64,000 bases of DNA from Ypsolopha sequella (GCA_934047225.1 OW203992.1:5631501-5695500); one strand, 5' to 3'. Positions 31,955 to 43,843 are shown, numbered from the stretch's first letter. Translations and numbers: made by a program. The notes: generated by a model from the letters alone, not told the origin.

Positions 31955-32372
31955 GATCATATCTCAAAAACATCAAAAGTGGAGATAGCAGCTTTTCATA
32001 TTATAGGACACATTATTATAAATTATAGACATATATTAGGAGTTCCGTACCTCATCATGAAAGAACGAAACTTATAAACAATAGGATCACTTTGTTGTCT
32101 GTCTGTGCTTTTTCCGGAAAAATACCTCGGTGTTAAGTTGAAATTAATATCGAATATCAGTAATACCTACCTAAGTTTTTAGTTTAACGCTACATTTATA
32201 TATGGTTTTCAAAATCTTTCTCTAACACTAAAATATCCCAATCACTGACTAACCATCAAAATCTAGTAAGTATATATACTTCCCGGTGCATGTATAATCT
32301 TGAAAGGGATATACTCGTAGTATGGTGGTACGGAACGCTTTTAGCGTGAGTCCGACTCGCACTTGGCACAAT
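31955..32372. repeat. GGTTCCGTA...CTCGCACTTGG dispersed repeat
   Basis: AGGAGTTCCGTACCTCATCA, GGATCACTTTGTTGTCTGTC, GGTGGTACGGAACGC and GAGTCCGACTCGCACTTGGC appear in the order usual for this repeat. The sequence is degraded. Related pieces occur near 9, 35, 41.7, 48.2/53.7, 60.5 and 63.2-64 kb. Confidence 0.7.
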
Positions 32373-32751
32373 TATTGTGACATGATATACCTACAAACAT
32401 GTAACAATAATAAACCAATTTCTAGAAAATAAATTCAATGCGTCTACAAGCAAATACCTGTTCCCAATCGCAATCAACTCAAGTAATTTCAGATATTGTG
32501 TAGTAAATTGAGATCCCAAATAATGTGTAGAATAATTCTCGACATCTCCGTCGATAGCAGACGACGGGAAATTCTAGAAGCTAATTAATATGTAGATGGA
32601 ATACTACGTGAACGTAACTAAGTGATTTGATACCATCACAGTTAATACGTTTAGACGGGGTGAATTAGATACCTCATTAATTTTAGAAGATGGTTGCTTT
32701 ATATCGGAAGTAATTACGGGCTTTAAAAAACATTGTAATACGTTAAATTAG

Positions 32752-32907
32752 GCGCCGAACACACAGAACCGCGTTCTACGTTCCGCGGTCTCTGTAATCT
32801 ACGCGACTGTTTGGTTGGATCTCTACACACAAAGACCGCTAGAATGTGCGTTCTATTGTTAGGACCACAGGACGCAGAGCGCGCTCTGTGTTGTCGGCGC
32901 CGCGTCT
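32752..32907. repeat. Foldback with GGCGCCGA ends
   Basis: GGCGCCGAACACACAGA at the left is mirrored by CTCTGTGTTGTCGGCGCCG at the right. The inner phrase TTCTACGTTC...TGTTTGGTTGGATC...ACACAAAGACCGC resembles 56120-56190, so a degraded relative lies there. Confidence 0.72.
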
Positions 32908-34590
32908 TAAAATCAAAATAAAAATAATTACGCAATGAAGGTAAGTCAAAAATAACAATAATTTATTACCAAGAAACACAAGAAAATAATACACTGGTAC
33001 AAAGATAGATATATAAAATTAAAAAGACATGAAAAAATCAAGTTGTAGAGACATAAAATAACAGACTTGACAAATAGTGAGTCCTCAGCATTTGCTGACA
33101 CTGTGACACAGTGTGTGCAGCGCTGGTGTTCAGGAAACCCCGACTTATAATATTCACACATAATTAGGGTCATACGTTGGGTTGCATGGAAATAACCTCC
33201 TAAGTGGCAAAAACTGAGATACAACCACCGATTACTCCAAACACGCCCGGTGCACTCCAGACCAGTTAAAGTAAAGCCCAACAATTTTACAATTGGCATC
33301 TTTTTTTTTTCGTCAATATTTATGATTCGAAAACCGTTTCGAGGAACGCTTTCCTCAATTGTTTCTGGTATAAAGAATAAAATAAGCATCATAACCTTTA
33401 TTAAATAAAAAAAGGGATGTCTTTCGAGTTTTCTACGAGTCAAATTTAATCTGAAAAAAATGTCTGTAATAAAATAATAAATGTACATGAACTAAAGTAA
33501 AGGTTTATTTAATTTATGTAGCAATATAAATACGATTAAAATTATTCATTCGATTAGTCTTGCTAAGAAGAAGGGCAAGAAACTTAACAAAAGCATGTCT
33601 TTTTTAACATATCAATTACATACTAAGACTTATACTATACAAATTACTTTTATACTACACCTGCTCGGAAAGTACCTTCTTTCTTTGTTGAAAACGATGC
33701 AGAAAGTACGTCATTACTGTCATACAAATATGCGGGCGGCAAAAGTGTATGAAAATTCATTGTTAACGTGCTTGAGCGGGCAGAAAAAGTATATGCAAAT
33801 CCATTGTTAAGGCTCCAGTCCCCTAAAAATCAGTATTCTTGCAGAATTATCAGAAAAGAAAGATTTTATTTTAGTTAGTAAGAAAGCAATAAATAAAATA
33901 CATTTTACGTTAATTTATAGTGTGGAATTTTAAGATTCCAAAACACATTTTTTCATTTACTTTAATGCTACTTTTAATAGGTTTTTTAGGCTTTAAACAT
34001 ACCTTTATTTATGTTCTACGCGTTGAGAGTCTCATTCATGCACACGTCACGTAAAAATTATGACAAAAACAAGAAATTTATTCAGGTAACATTTATTCCC
34101 ATATCTTCAACAATAATCTTACCAGGTTACTTTTTTGGATAATACTTTAGTTTTCTTATTTCGTGTGCGTTAAGTAGTTGTGATTTTATGAATTCAACCA
34201 CTGATAAAATATTTTTTTTCTACTAGAAAACTATCGTTTAGCGTAGTCAAATTTAAAACACGTAGAATAGAACTATTAATAAGTGAAATAACAAAAAACG
34301 GTATTTAAAAAAATATTTTAAAAACATTTATCAAATCGAAACTTATCGAGAGTTTAAAACACAAAACGCGTCGATATTTCCCTCAGTTTCGCTGGGACAT
34401 CGCAGCGTTCAGACGTGTGTTGTGTAGCTCGACGTCATTTTACCTCCCGCTCGCACGGTTGCTCCCTTTCCCTCGCGTAGATTCTTATGGAGAGGCGAAC
34501 TGTACCATGAAAGGTGCTCTTCTTGAATATTGCACTTATCTTGTAATAAGTAAACAACTATGGATAAAATATTTTTTGCATATTTAAGAA
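32908..34590. other. No gene recognised
   Basis: About 1.7 kb, AT-rich. The 180-residue minus frame at 32946-33488 is Phe/Leu/Ile/Tyr-rich with no domain and is probably compositional. No RNA gene seen. Confidence 0.5.
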
Positions 34591-34594
34591 ATCC

Positions 34595-35365
34595 CTGTTT
34601 CGATAAAATAAAGTCTAATCTACGTCCGTCCGTATTTCACAGCATCATAACTTTAGCACCGTAAAGATAAAGACATGAAATTCGGCACAAAAATAGCATT
34701 AATTTGCCTACATATTACATTGTAAAAAAATATGAAACATTTGAAATTTTTTAAAATATTTTCAAAACAAAAGTGAGAAAAATAAAAATATTCTAAAAAT
34801 ACAATATGGGTATCAAACTGTAGACACTAAAAAGGTGATTGTAAAAATATATACTTTTACTATATTTACTGGCACTGGTTTTGTGAAATCTTAAAAAAAA
34901 AACACAATAATGTGTATGTCCGAAACTGGTAGACCGAAAAATATGAACAAAATGTCCATTATAGATCATAACTGAACAATAACCGGGAAAACTATAGTGA
35001 TTTAAAAATATAAAAAAAGTAAAATAAATAAATTTTTTTTTTATAAAAATACAATATGGGTATCACATTGTAGGTATTAAAAAGTTTATTGTAATAATAT
35101 ATAGTTTGGCTATATTTAATTGCATCTATTTCGAGAAATCCTGAAAATCTATAAAAAAATGTATGTCCCCCCTCTTATCTCCAAAACTGGTGGACCGAAA
35201 AATATGAAAAAAATCATGGTAATATGCGTTTACGTAAGAATTACAAAAAAAATAAAGCGGTTGAGAAATTCACAAAAAAATGAGAAAACTAAATTTATCA
35301 TCCACAATACGGAACCCTAGGTTCTGACTAGAGTCTGACTCGCACTTGGCCGGTTTTTTTTCAAG
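34595..35365. repeat. Large degraded GGTTCCGTA-family copy
   Basis: CTACGTCCGTCCGTATTTCA near the left; ATCTCCAAAACTGGTGGACC, ATGAAAAAAATCATGGTAA, ATACGGAACCCTAGG and GACTCGCACTTGGCCGGTTT at the right. The segment near 34800-34870 is echoed at 35045-35115 (AAAATACAATATGGGTATCA), suggesting an internal duplication of about 250 bp. Confidence 0.68.
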
Positions 35366-36100
35366 ATGTTTGCGGTAGGCCGTTTTTTTGGGCGGTTTTA
35401 ATTTAGTTTTCGGAGCTTTTATTACTACCCTTAATTTTTATAATAAGTATCCGGTTATCCGGATAATAAATTATCCGTTATCCGGATAGTAAAAATCTGC
35501 GAATAATTGCATGCCCTAATTCGCTTAGATTAAGTTATGTTAATGTGTGTTAATTCGAAAACCCCTAAAGCCGTATTTTAGAAGTTGTGGTCTAAAAAAC
35601 CCACGGGGATGGCGTGACACAAATTTTATACCGGCACCGCTGTCGCCACTTTTTGGAATAACTAAAGCCGAAGCTACATCCTTTTTATTACTTTACTTCC
35701 TTTTATTTAAAATATCTTAAAAAGCTATCGAAGTCACTAAAACCGACAGTCGAGATAACAACGTGCTAGACAATAATGCATCAAAACAAAAGAACGTACG
35801 CAGCTGCGGTTCTTATCATTAAAACATCACATTTCTAAAACTAAACTTTTTACCTTTTTTATTACACCTTAGTCATAATCATGGACACACAAACTGACAG
35901 ACACTTAATTACCGTAAGAGTTTCTATTTTTGATATTATATTACTTAAAATACTGATTACAATATGTGTGTGAGTATTAGGAATACATAATTTTAAATGT
36001 TTTCATTGTTACGATTTGATTATTAATTTTCTACATTTCCAAATTTTATAAAGGTATTTTTTATGTCAGGCATTAGTTAAATGAAAATCTTGATGAATAA
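35366..36100. other. No gene recognised
   Basis: Spacer with short TATCCGGATAA repeats near 35447-35490; nothing coding. Confidence 0.5.
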
Positions 36101-36104
36101 AGAA

Positions 36105-36290
36105 ATTTTCGGGCACAACTACACGCTTTTTAGGGCATGCAGGTTTCCTTAGAGCGATAGGGCTCATCACGTTGAGACGTAATAATCGTCAGAGAAACAC
36201 GGGTGTACTTATAGGTACAGGTATGGGTGGACTTATGACTTGCATCTCACAGTTCACACTCAGAACACCTCTTGACACCCCTTCGGTAAA
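36105..36290. repeat. Dispersed repeat, inverted partner of 39255-39400
   Basis: AGAGCGATAGGGCTCATCAC, GACGTAATAATCGT and CACGGGTGTAC here correspond in reverse order and strand to GGTACACCCACG, CGATTATGACGTC and GAGCCCTATCGCC at 39.3 kb. Two copies in opposite orientation about 3 kb apart. Class unknown, perhaps a LINE 3' part. Confidence 0.6.
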
Positions 36291-36671
36291 AATCTGCAAA
36301 TAATTGCATGACCTATAAAATGTATTGTGTCTAAATACTAATCACTCTTACTGCTACCAATAAGCCATCTATTCCAGGTAGATTTACTTTTGTTTATTTT
36401 GCTTTTGCAAATTCATTTTGTTTGTTCCGATAAACAAACCAAACTTTGTAAATTACCGTTACTTGAATAATTAAAAATCTTCACATGTCAAATTTTAAGT
36501 AATCGTACACTCATTTAACGAAGTAGAGCAACATTCAGGTGCGGTCTCTAACATCTTAATGCAGCGGGGGGAGCGCCACTTCTAAAGCCTCAGGTAAGAT
36601 GAAAGCGAAATGTTGCAAAGAGAGTCTGGGGCCTTAACGTGCTTTTTTTTTTTTTAAATAACATAAAGAAT

Positions 36672-36745
36672 GAGCAAGTGGCCAAGTGGCCAGTATTATT
36701 TTGCGAACTCGTACATAAAACTCGAAAAATGGTACTGGCCACTTG
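36672..36745. repeat. Small hairpin around CAAGTGGCCAGTA
   Basis: AAGTGGCCAGTA and TACTGGCCACTT flank a loop of about 45 bp; a second GCAAGTGGCC precedes the left arm. No further context. Confidence 0.5.
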
Positions 36746-37156
36746 CTTTTCCTGCACATAATAAAAAATAAGAAGGAAATAAAAGGTTGGAAAAAAGGCG
36801 CGAAGACGTGATGGCGTCGTTTTTTTGTTTTATTGAAAAAATATTGCATTTTGGGTGTTTTGATCAACAATAGTGATAGGATATTGTGAATTAAAATCGC
36901 CGTAACCTGTGTAGTGTGTTGTTCAATGGAACAAAAGTGCGGGCTGTGCCTTTTCGTGTGTTTTTTCTAACCCTGTTGTATTTGCGTTACAAGGCTATCA
37001 TTATAGCGGAAACGACAGGACAGTGACTTAGACAGGACAGACCTTTCAGATGATCCTCAACAGAAGAGGATAGTGCATATAAACATAAAAAACTATAACG
37101 TCAAACATAGCTGTATGGGCTAAGATCCCTTTGCCTTTCCACTTAGTGGGAAAATG

Positions 37157-37395
37157 AAAAAAAAAAAAAAAAAAAAAAGTGACAATCCCACGCGAGTCAG
37201 TCGGTTTCTTTTATTGTATCTTGATTAAAAGTAAAATGATACTATTTCCTCGCAGGTGTAGTATAAAGCACTATGTATCACTCGGGAGAAAGTGCGATTC
37301 CCAACTCGTGTGTATTGAGGCCCTTGGCTTCGCCTCGGGCCTCAAACTACACCCTCGTTGGTAATCTTCCCCTTTCTTCCCTCGGTGAACAATGT
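37157..37395. repeat. Poly(A) run and adjacent foldback
   Basis: A run of about 22 A residues ends near 37178. About 37250-37395 then folds on itself: GTATTGAGGCCC / GGGCCTCAAACTAC around TTGGCTTCGCCTC, with outer AGTGCGATTCCCAACTCG facing CTCGTTGGTAATCTTCCCC. Phrases such as GGCTTCGCCTCGGGCC are frequent in lepidopteran MITEs. Confidence 0.6.
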
Positions 37396-37875
37396 ACTAA
37401 TATCTACTTTAACTAAGAGACAAGAAAATACAAGACAGCGGGAATTCAGGGTAATGAAAAATAAGAAAAACATATATATCTTTGTCTACCTATCTCATAT
37501 TGTCTATTTACTTTTACAGTCTGTAATTAATTAATGTTACTCGTAACTTATACAATGCTAGCTTATGCATGCCAAATTTTCTACTAGTAAAAAAAGTAAG
37601 TACCCAAATTTCATAAAGATAATTGAAAAAAGCGTTTTACGAGTATCAAGTCTCAAAACTAAAAGATCTCATTAATCATAGCCCAAATTAACTCTTTATT
37701 CCCGAAAATGATACCCAAAAAGCTATATTAAGGATTCGGATTCACTATGGAGGTGAAAGATAATGGTAAAACCGTGTACCGGACACGGGTCGATTAGTCA
37801 AAAGTTATCGAGGTCCATGACAGCTAGCTAGCTCCCACTCTGAGGGGGTACCAGGGTCTGCAGTCTCGAACAAGA
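37396..37875. other. No gene; one short dispersed repeat
   Basis: 37478-37540 (TTTGTCTACCTATCTCATAT...CAGTCTGTAATTAATTAATG) is repeated at 55022-55082 with few changes. Nothing else recognised. Confidence 0.5.
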
Positions 37876-39105
37876 TAGCGATCGCTTTCCAACCGAGTTC
37901 AGTCGACAAGTGATAAAAATTGCTTTTTTAGTTTCTGTCGTCATAATTGTCGACTAAAATCGGAAGCGTGTCAATTTCTTTTCCGACTTCAGTCGAAAGT
38001 TCGACGATAGAGACGATTAAAAATTAGCGGTGTTACTACAAAATGGAGTTTAACTTTAGATAGATAGATAGATAGATAAATCATTATTCATTATTCAATG
38101 CTCCTTACAGAAAAACACAAAAAGTCCACATTTAGAGCTTAAAATATAGCAAATACATTAGAATCCTTGAAATAATAACAATCTTTGACACAGAGGCTGA
38201 AAGGGCGCTGGCTCAGCATACGCCACAGAATAATCTGTGACACTGATAATATAGTGTTGAAATCTGTTGTTGTCGCCTTTTCTTTCATATTGTAAAAGAG
38301 TGACAGCAACAGATTTAAACACTGTCTAAAGATAAACACCGTATTGTACTAACCCCGTAGATTTCTATAACTTAAGGCACCTCTTCCAAGCGTCTTCCGA
38401 AAATGACTCTAATTATAAAGTTATTTCTCTTAAATGGTATGTTTAAAAATTATGAAAAAACTCATATTGTTAGTTAAACTATAAAGGATAACTTTATTTA
38501 AAGTTATATATAAGTTATATATATATATTATATTTATTTCTAAGTCTTGCCATACAGAGAGGTAATGTGGCAAGTATTTTGGGCACTCTCCCGCAGGGCA
38601 TTGATCTAGAGGCAATTTTTATAAGAGATTATATTTGTTCTGTTATTTTAACCCCCTTTAGTTATGTAATTCAATATTCTTAAGTGTTTATGAAAATAAT
38701 AAATTACATTTATTTAAAGAAGTTATTCTCGCGTATAAAATAAAGGATGAAAATATTGTTCATAGTCAAGCTGTTTTTTTTTGACTAAAACGAAGGCAAA
38801 TTGATTATTTCTTTGAAACCACTAATGGTATTTGTATGGTTTTTGCACTAAAATACACGGAAAATATTGATTGGAAAAATCATTTATGGAATTTTTTTTC
38901 CATTAATGGATTTTTTTTGGCGTCCATATGAAAATTATTATATTCTCCTATTGTGCGCTATCCGGACGACGATGTAACGCGTGCTGATATGAACGTTGAT
39001 TCAATATAGTTTCTGTCGATATTTGTACCGACACAGGTCGACTGAAGGTCATTGGCGGCTACCTGCCCCTTAACGACTGAAATTGGTTGGATAGCGATCA
39101 CTATT
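37876..39105. repeat. Long foldback-bounded element related to TTAA family 1
   Basis: ATAGCGATCGCTTTCCAACC...TTCAGTCG at the left is mirrored by CGACTGAAATTGGTTGGATAGCGATC at the right, 1.2 kb apart. Near the right end the minus strand reads ACAAATATCGACAGAAAC and AACGTTCATATCAGCACGC, close to the body of the MITEs at 8219 and 21293. GATA repeats lie at 38060-38078. Composite and degraded. Confidence 0.55.
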
Positions 39106-39254
39106 TTTGTCGAGTCTGTAGGCCCAGATATTATTGCATAGGGAAAATATTTTGTTTTAAATTATTACAACTCTTACAGCGAAGCCTAGTTACTTACAGA
39201 CAAGTAAAAAATAAATTTATGCCCCAATAAAATCACAAGAACTATATCGTCATG

Positions 39255-39400
39255 ACATGAATCCCCGAGGGATTGTCAGAGGTGTTCCGAGGGTAAACTG
39301 TGAAGTGCAAATCACAGTCTTCACTCGGTACACCCACGTTTCACCAACGATTATGACGTCCCAACGTGACGGGTGGTGAGCCCTATCGCCTTACTTCGGG
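39255..39400. repeat. Dispersed repeat, inverted partner of 36105-36290
   Basis: See the partner for shared words. This copy includes CCGAGGGATTGTCAGAGGTG and GGTGAGCCCTATCGCCTTAC. Confidence 0.6.
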
Positions 39401-39414
39401 CACAAATATTCTTT

Positions 39415-39640
39415 ATTCATATTCTTTATTGTACACAAAAGAAACATATAATTTTTACAAAATTCTTAGATATATCATGTACATAGGCGAGCTTATCTCT
39501 AAAAAGAGATTTCTTCCAGCAAACCCGGATTGAAAAAGAGAAGTCATAATAAAAAGTAGACATACATACGTGTACACTAAATATGTTAATATACTTACAC
39601 CCTACACATACACAAAAACCAATCTGAAACATACTGAGAT
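39415..39640 (-). mobile_element. LINE 3'-tail fragment
   Basis: Minus orientation: the tail TATTCTTTATTCATATTC lies at the left, then TTTATTGTACACAAAAG and GGCGAGCTTATCTCTAAAAA. Related to the tail at 72-228. No coding remnant, 5'-truncated. Confidence 0.62.
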
Positions 39641-40036
39641 CATATTTGTAGTTTTTTTTTTCTATATGTTATATTAAAATTAAGGATATGTAACTTACAT
39701 CTACGAGTAGTTTTCTGTGGCGTAGAAAGTCTACGAAGCGGAAAGAGCTACGATTTCGTAGCAAATCAATAACATTTATAACATAGCAATAATTTCGTAG
39801 CAATAAATCAATCCAAATATCTTATATTTACCTGCAAATATTGCTGAAAAAGCACTGCAAAGGAGGCAAAAGTAAATAAACGGCTCTTTATAGTCAGAAT
39901 GTTTGGATCGAATGGAAAATATTGTGGTTGTTTCGTATTGGTATTGTATTGACAATCTCACACACAGTGTCAATGAAGTGGAAATGTTCAAGTTTCCAAC
40001 CTTTATCGTTCTTTAGCACTGATATATCCCTCTAGC

Positions 40037-40161
40037 GTAGAAGGACATTTGTAGAAGGACATTTGTAGAAGGACATTTGTAGAAGGACATTTGTAGAAGG
40101 ACATTTGTAGAAGGACATTTGTAGAAGGACATTTGTAGAAGGACATTTGTAGAAGGACATT
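40037..40161. repeat. 14-bp minisatellite, about nine copies
   Basis: Unit GTAGAAGGACATTT repeated about nine times without visible variation. The unit is not a multiple of three and no frame is open through it on either strand of interest. Confidence 0.95.
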
Positions 40162-40237
40162 AGAATTTCCAGCTGGAAAAGGGATTTAAAACTTCGTCCA
40201 TGTTGTGGCAGAATGCATAATAGTAGTTTATGCTACA

Positions 40238-40335
40238 AGGGCGTAAAGGAATAAATTACGAGGACGATTTAAAACACGAGCGTAGCGAGTGTTTTAAACG
40301 TAACCGAGTAATTTATTGCTCTTACGCCCGTGTAT
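40238..40335. repeat. Foldback around CACGAGCGTAGCGAGTG
   Basis: GGGCGTAAAGGAATAAATTAC...TTTAAAACACGAGCG is mirrored by CGAGTGTTTTAAA...GTAATTTATTGCTCTTACGCCC; nearly a complete palindrome of about 98 bp. Confidence 0.8.
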
Positions 40336-40694
40336 CATACTAAGTTTTTCAATGCATAGTGTGAGGAAATGAAAATAAATATAATCTTGTGAACTTTAAA
40401 TTATAATTGGCTCAAAAGGACTGTATCCAGAGCCGTTAAACAGTGGAAAAAAAAGTGTAACATCTATGGTACACAGGAAAGGCTGCAGGTTAGCCAAACA
40501 TTGTAAATAAATTAAAAAAAAATAATAATAAAGCCCTAGGGCAAAATAATCGACTTTTTGTTCGGTTTTGATGCATAAAAAGTGGGCCTTTACGAGCACA
40601 TGCATTGAAAAATATATTTCTTAGTTAACGTATTATCCGTTCAGAATGCTTTTGGAATAAAGCGGTTTGTAATTACAGATCGCGCTAAACTTCT

Positions 40695-41065
40695 CACTCA
40701 ACTCACTCACTCACTTAGCACTCACGCAATTCCGTCAGCGTTGCTAACGTTATCACTCACGCACTTCCGTAAGCGTTGCTAACATCAGCACTCACGCACT
40801 TCCGTAAGCGTTGCTAACATCAGCACTCACGCACTTCCGTCAGCATTGCTAACGTCAGCACTCACGCACTTGCGTCAGCGTTGCTAACGTAGCAACTCAC
40901 GCAATTCTGTTAGTGTTGCTAACGTTAGCACTCACGCAATTCCGTCAGCATTGCAAACGAAAGCACTCACGCACTTGCGTCAGCGTTGCTAACGTTAGCA
41001 CTCACGCAATTCCGTCAGCGTTGCTAACGTTAGCACTCACGCAATTCCGGCAGCATTGCTAACGC
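40695..41065. repeat. 35-bp minisatellite, about ten copies
   Basis: Unit of 35 bp containing CACTCACGCACTTCCGTCAG and CGTTGCTAACGT; starts seen at 40717, 40752, 40787 and onward with point variants (CAATTCCG/CACTTCCG/CACTTGCG). CpG-rich compared with its surroundings. Confidence 0.93.
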
Positions 41066-41639
41066 ACACACGCACCAGAAACAGCGTCATTCCACAAGTT
41101 CCTATCCTAATAGCATCTTAAACGTATGATAAAGCTATATAGTTTTGTCATTAATAATAGTAGAATTTTGTGTAACTGTGACATTATGAGTATTAATGAG
41201 GATCATTGTCGTACGAGTGCTTGTTTACGAAACGAAGCATAACTGAGTTTCATGATAGGCTGCATAATGTACGCGTGTCCTGTTGTGAAATATCAGTAAA
41301 TTTTTTATAGTAACTGATTAATTAGTTATTGCAAACCACAATTTTTTTATTTATTTTTTAAATTATCTATTATTACCGAAGTTAGGGATAGCGACATTTA
41401 TCAGTTTTAGTTTGAAATCGTGTGAGATACTTGATGAAAGAAATGGGGGGCTATCAAAGTTGTCATTTTTAGACTAATTTTGTTATAGAGTCTATCTCAA
41501 AGCGCAAAGTAGTTATGAATTTAAACAACAAATACTGGAAACGCCGATTTATGATATAGTTTTAGGGTTGGGTCCCCAAACACGCAACCAAATTAATTAT
41601 GCAGTTTTGTTTCATATAATTTGTAGTGTTTTAATAATT

Positions 41640-41715
41640 TGAGTATATTTAACCTATTTTAATGGCACAGAACCCTCAGGGCGTGAGTCCTACTCGCACA
41701 TGACCGGTTTTTTAT
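41640..41715. repeat. End piece of the GGTTCCGTA-family repeat
   Basis: GGCACAGAACCCTCAGGGCG, then GAGTCCTACTCGCACATGAC and CGGTTTTTTATTTT: the terminal part of the family only. Confidence 0.65.
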
Positions 41716-41784
41716 TTTCTTTATTTGGAGGGTCTTAGCTGTTCACCCTAATTGTCAGAAATTTTTAGGTGTTCTGTGCGAGCA

Positions 41785-42252
41785 TTAAGGGGGAACGATT
41801 CGTATCCTCTACGAAACGCACAACTTAAGGTGGTGCTTCTTATTTTTGAATTACAGATATTAAATCAACGTGATTTATGGCAATTATTTCATCATTATTA
41901 TTCACCATCTGCAATGTAAACAACCACTACACATTTCTTTATTGTTTATTATATTTAACAGTGTTCCTTGATAATGCCGTAAGGCGAAACCGGTAGGAGT
42001 AATGAAAAGTGATATTGTGAAACAGTACAAGCGTTTTTATCAAGATTATGATGATGTTTCACCAAGTGCCGACAATCGCAAGTATTAATCGTGATTTATG
42101 GCATTTCGTGAACATAGTTTGATGTCAGTTGGGCTTATCCGGCAAAAATTTTGTTATTTTATGCATTACGTTGTAAATGTATGGGTACACAAATTTAAAA
42201 CACGCTTTTAAACTTGTGCGTTTCGTAGAGGATACGACTCGTTCACCCTTAA
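41785..42252. mobile_element. TTAA-flanked MITE with GGGGGAACGATTCG ends, carrying an insertion
   Basis: TTAAGGGGGAACGATTCGTA...CTCTACGAAACGCACAA at the left is mirrored by TTGTGCGTTTCGTAGAG and GTTCACCCTTAA at the right; TTAA at both ends. The inner body (GTGATTTATGGC, TTGTTATTTTATGCATTAC) is shared with the MITE at 43408, so they are cousins. A 207-bp insertion lies inside. Confidence 0.83.
41883..42089 (+). mobile_element. Insertion with a 14-bp target duplication
   Basis: CGTGATTTATGGCA occurs at 41869-41882 and again at 42090-42103, flanking 207 bp that the related MITE lacks. The insert includes CGTAAGGCGAAACCGGTAGG and ends TTTCACCAAGTGCCGACAAT...AGTATTAAT; a similar end appears at 31897-31930. 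The long duplication suggests a SINE or truncated LINE, but I do not recognise the family. Confidence 0.7.
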
Positions 42253-43046
42253 GAGTCGATTCACCGTATTTGTAAAAAAATATAAATAAATAATTATAAT
42301 GGCTAAAATTAAAACTTTTAGCTAAGAGGAATGTATACCAAAAGTTCACTTTATGCGTAAACGTATTTTTAATGATATTATTGTAGCTTTAAATAATCCG
42401 ATTTTTACAAGCGTGAAAATAGATTATTTTAGAAATTTACGGCTTGTATCACGACTATGGAAAAGCCAATCCATTTTAATATAATTAAAAATATGTTTGC
42501 ACATACGTATAGTTAACTATTGGTATAAATGTATAAAAATTTTTAGCTAAAAGTTGTATTTTGGCCGTTGTATTTTGTTTCTTAATATTTTTTTATAAAT
42601 GCGGAGAATCGACCCTTGAAATTGGAGGCTGAATGGCAAAGGTACACTCTTTACCTACCCCAAAGCAAAATAAAAAAATAATATTAGTTGCTGATTGGTA
42701 ATTAAAGCAGTGTTATATCACATATTATTAAGACATTGTTTTTTGCGATATTGAGAAATAACTTTAAAAACTTTAAAGAAAAAGAAATTCTTTATCAATA
42801 ATCTCCAAAATTATAATATTTTTTAAACTGTTCTTTGATATCTTAAAAATATATTTCTTCTTTAATTATAATTTTTTCTTTAATAATATATTTCATGAAT
42901 ACCCTTTATCAATAGGAATAATCATTCTAACTCCAACTAAAGGTACTGAATATTAAATATTAGGTCAGTCATGTAATAATAGTAATATAAAATAATAATA
43001 ATAATAATAATAATCATCTATAAACGCTATGCACGATTGGGTTGCA
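42253..43046. other. No gene recognised
   Basis: Very AT-rich; (AAT)n near 42985-43013. No coding motif. Confidence 0.5.
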
Positions 43047-43411
43047 TTAAGGTGAAATGTAAAAGTTTTAGTTTTAGTACGAAAAAACCCTCAGTGCGAA
43101 AGGGACGGATTCGAGGAAAAATAGCAAAAAGTCGGTTTTTTATTAATATGAAATGTACTAAATTTGCTATCAAAATTTCGTTTAACCAGGTGCTAGATAC
43201 TGTTAAAACCCATCTAATAAAATATTATCGCAGTCCATATGTCATTCCAAACTGTCAAACCAGGAGAATTGCTTCAATCGCGTTTCTGTTTTAGCAGATC
43301 CCTACAAAAAGATTCCAAAAATAATATACTATTTTATCAAAATAATACATTATTTACTGAAGTAGATTTGCAAGTTCTAAAAGTGTCGATTTTTTTTCCG
43401 TAGCGCCTTAA
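43047..43411. mobile_element. TTAA-flanked MITE, family 2, diverged copy (chain member 1)
   Basis: TTAA at 43047-43050 and 43408-43411. The left part TTTAGTTTTAGTACG and AACCCTCAGTGCGAAAGGGA aligns with family 2 (CGCTCAGTGCGAGAGGGGCG at 43840). The right end GTAGCGCCTTAA matches ATATCGCCTTAA. Clearly more diverged than the other copies. Confidence 0.72.
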
Positions 43412-43843
43412 GGTGGTTGCGACAAGTCTCTTTCTGAAACGCACAAGTTATGATTATTTTTCTTATTTTTATTAAAAATATTGAATAAATGTGATTTATG
43501 GCTAATGCCGTATCGCGTTATTATCGCATTGTAATCGCGACAATATTGTCAAAATAGTAGGCTTTTCTAGTAAAATTGTGTTATTTTATGCATTACTTAC
43601 TTTGTGAATGACCCTGCACAACTTAAGAGCGCGTTTATTGGTATTGTGCACGATCATTTACAACATAATGCATAAAAGAACAATCACATGTAGCTAGTAG
43701 CAAATACCTATCTTTAAAATGTTCAATTAGGATGACATGATCACATCGTGACCAAACCCACCAACAAAGAAAAAAAAAACATATTCAAAAATAAGAGAAA
43801 CAAGTTGTGCGTTTGGGAACGGAACCCGCCGCAACCACCTTAA
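43408..43843. mobile_element. TTAA-flanked MITE with GGTGGTTGCG ends (chain member 2)
   Basis: TTAAGGTGGTTGCGACAAGT at the left is mirrored by GCCGCAACCACCTTAA at the right. It shares its left TTAA with member 1 and its right TTAA with member 3. The inner body resembles the MITE at 41785. Confidence 0.82.

Noticed and set aside
32946..33488. 180-codon minus-strand frame
   Set aside because: Phe/Ile/Leu/Tyr-rich translation of AT-rich DNA, no signal or domain, and no supporting context.
40695..41065. Regularly spaced repeats as a CRISPR-like array
   Set aside because: The units are contiguous 35-bp tandem copies with point variants and no unique spacers, and the context is eukaryotic.
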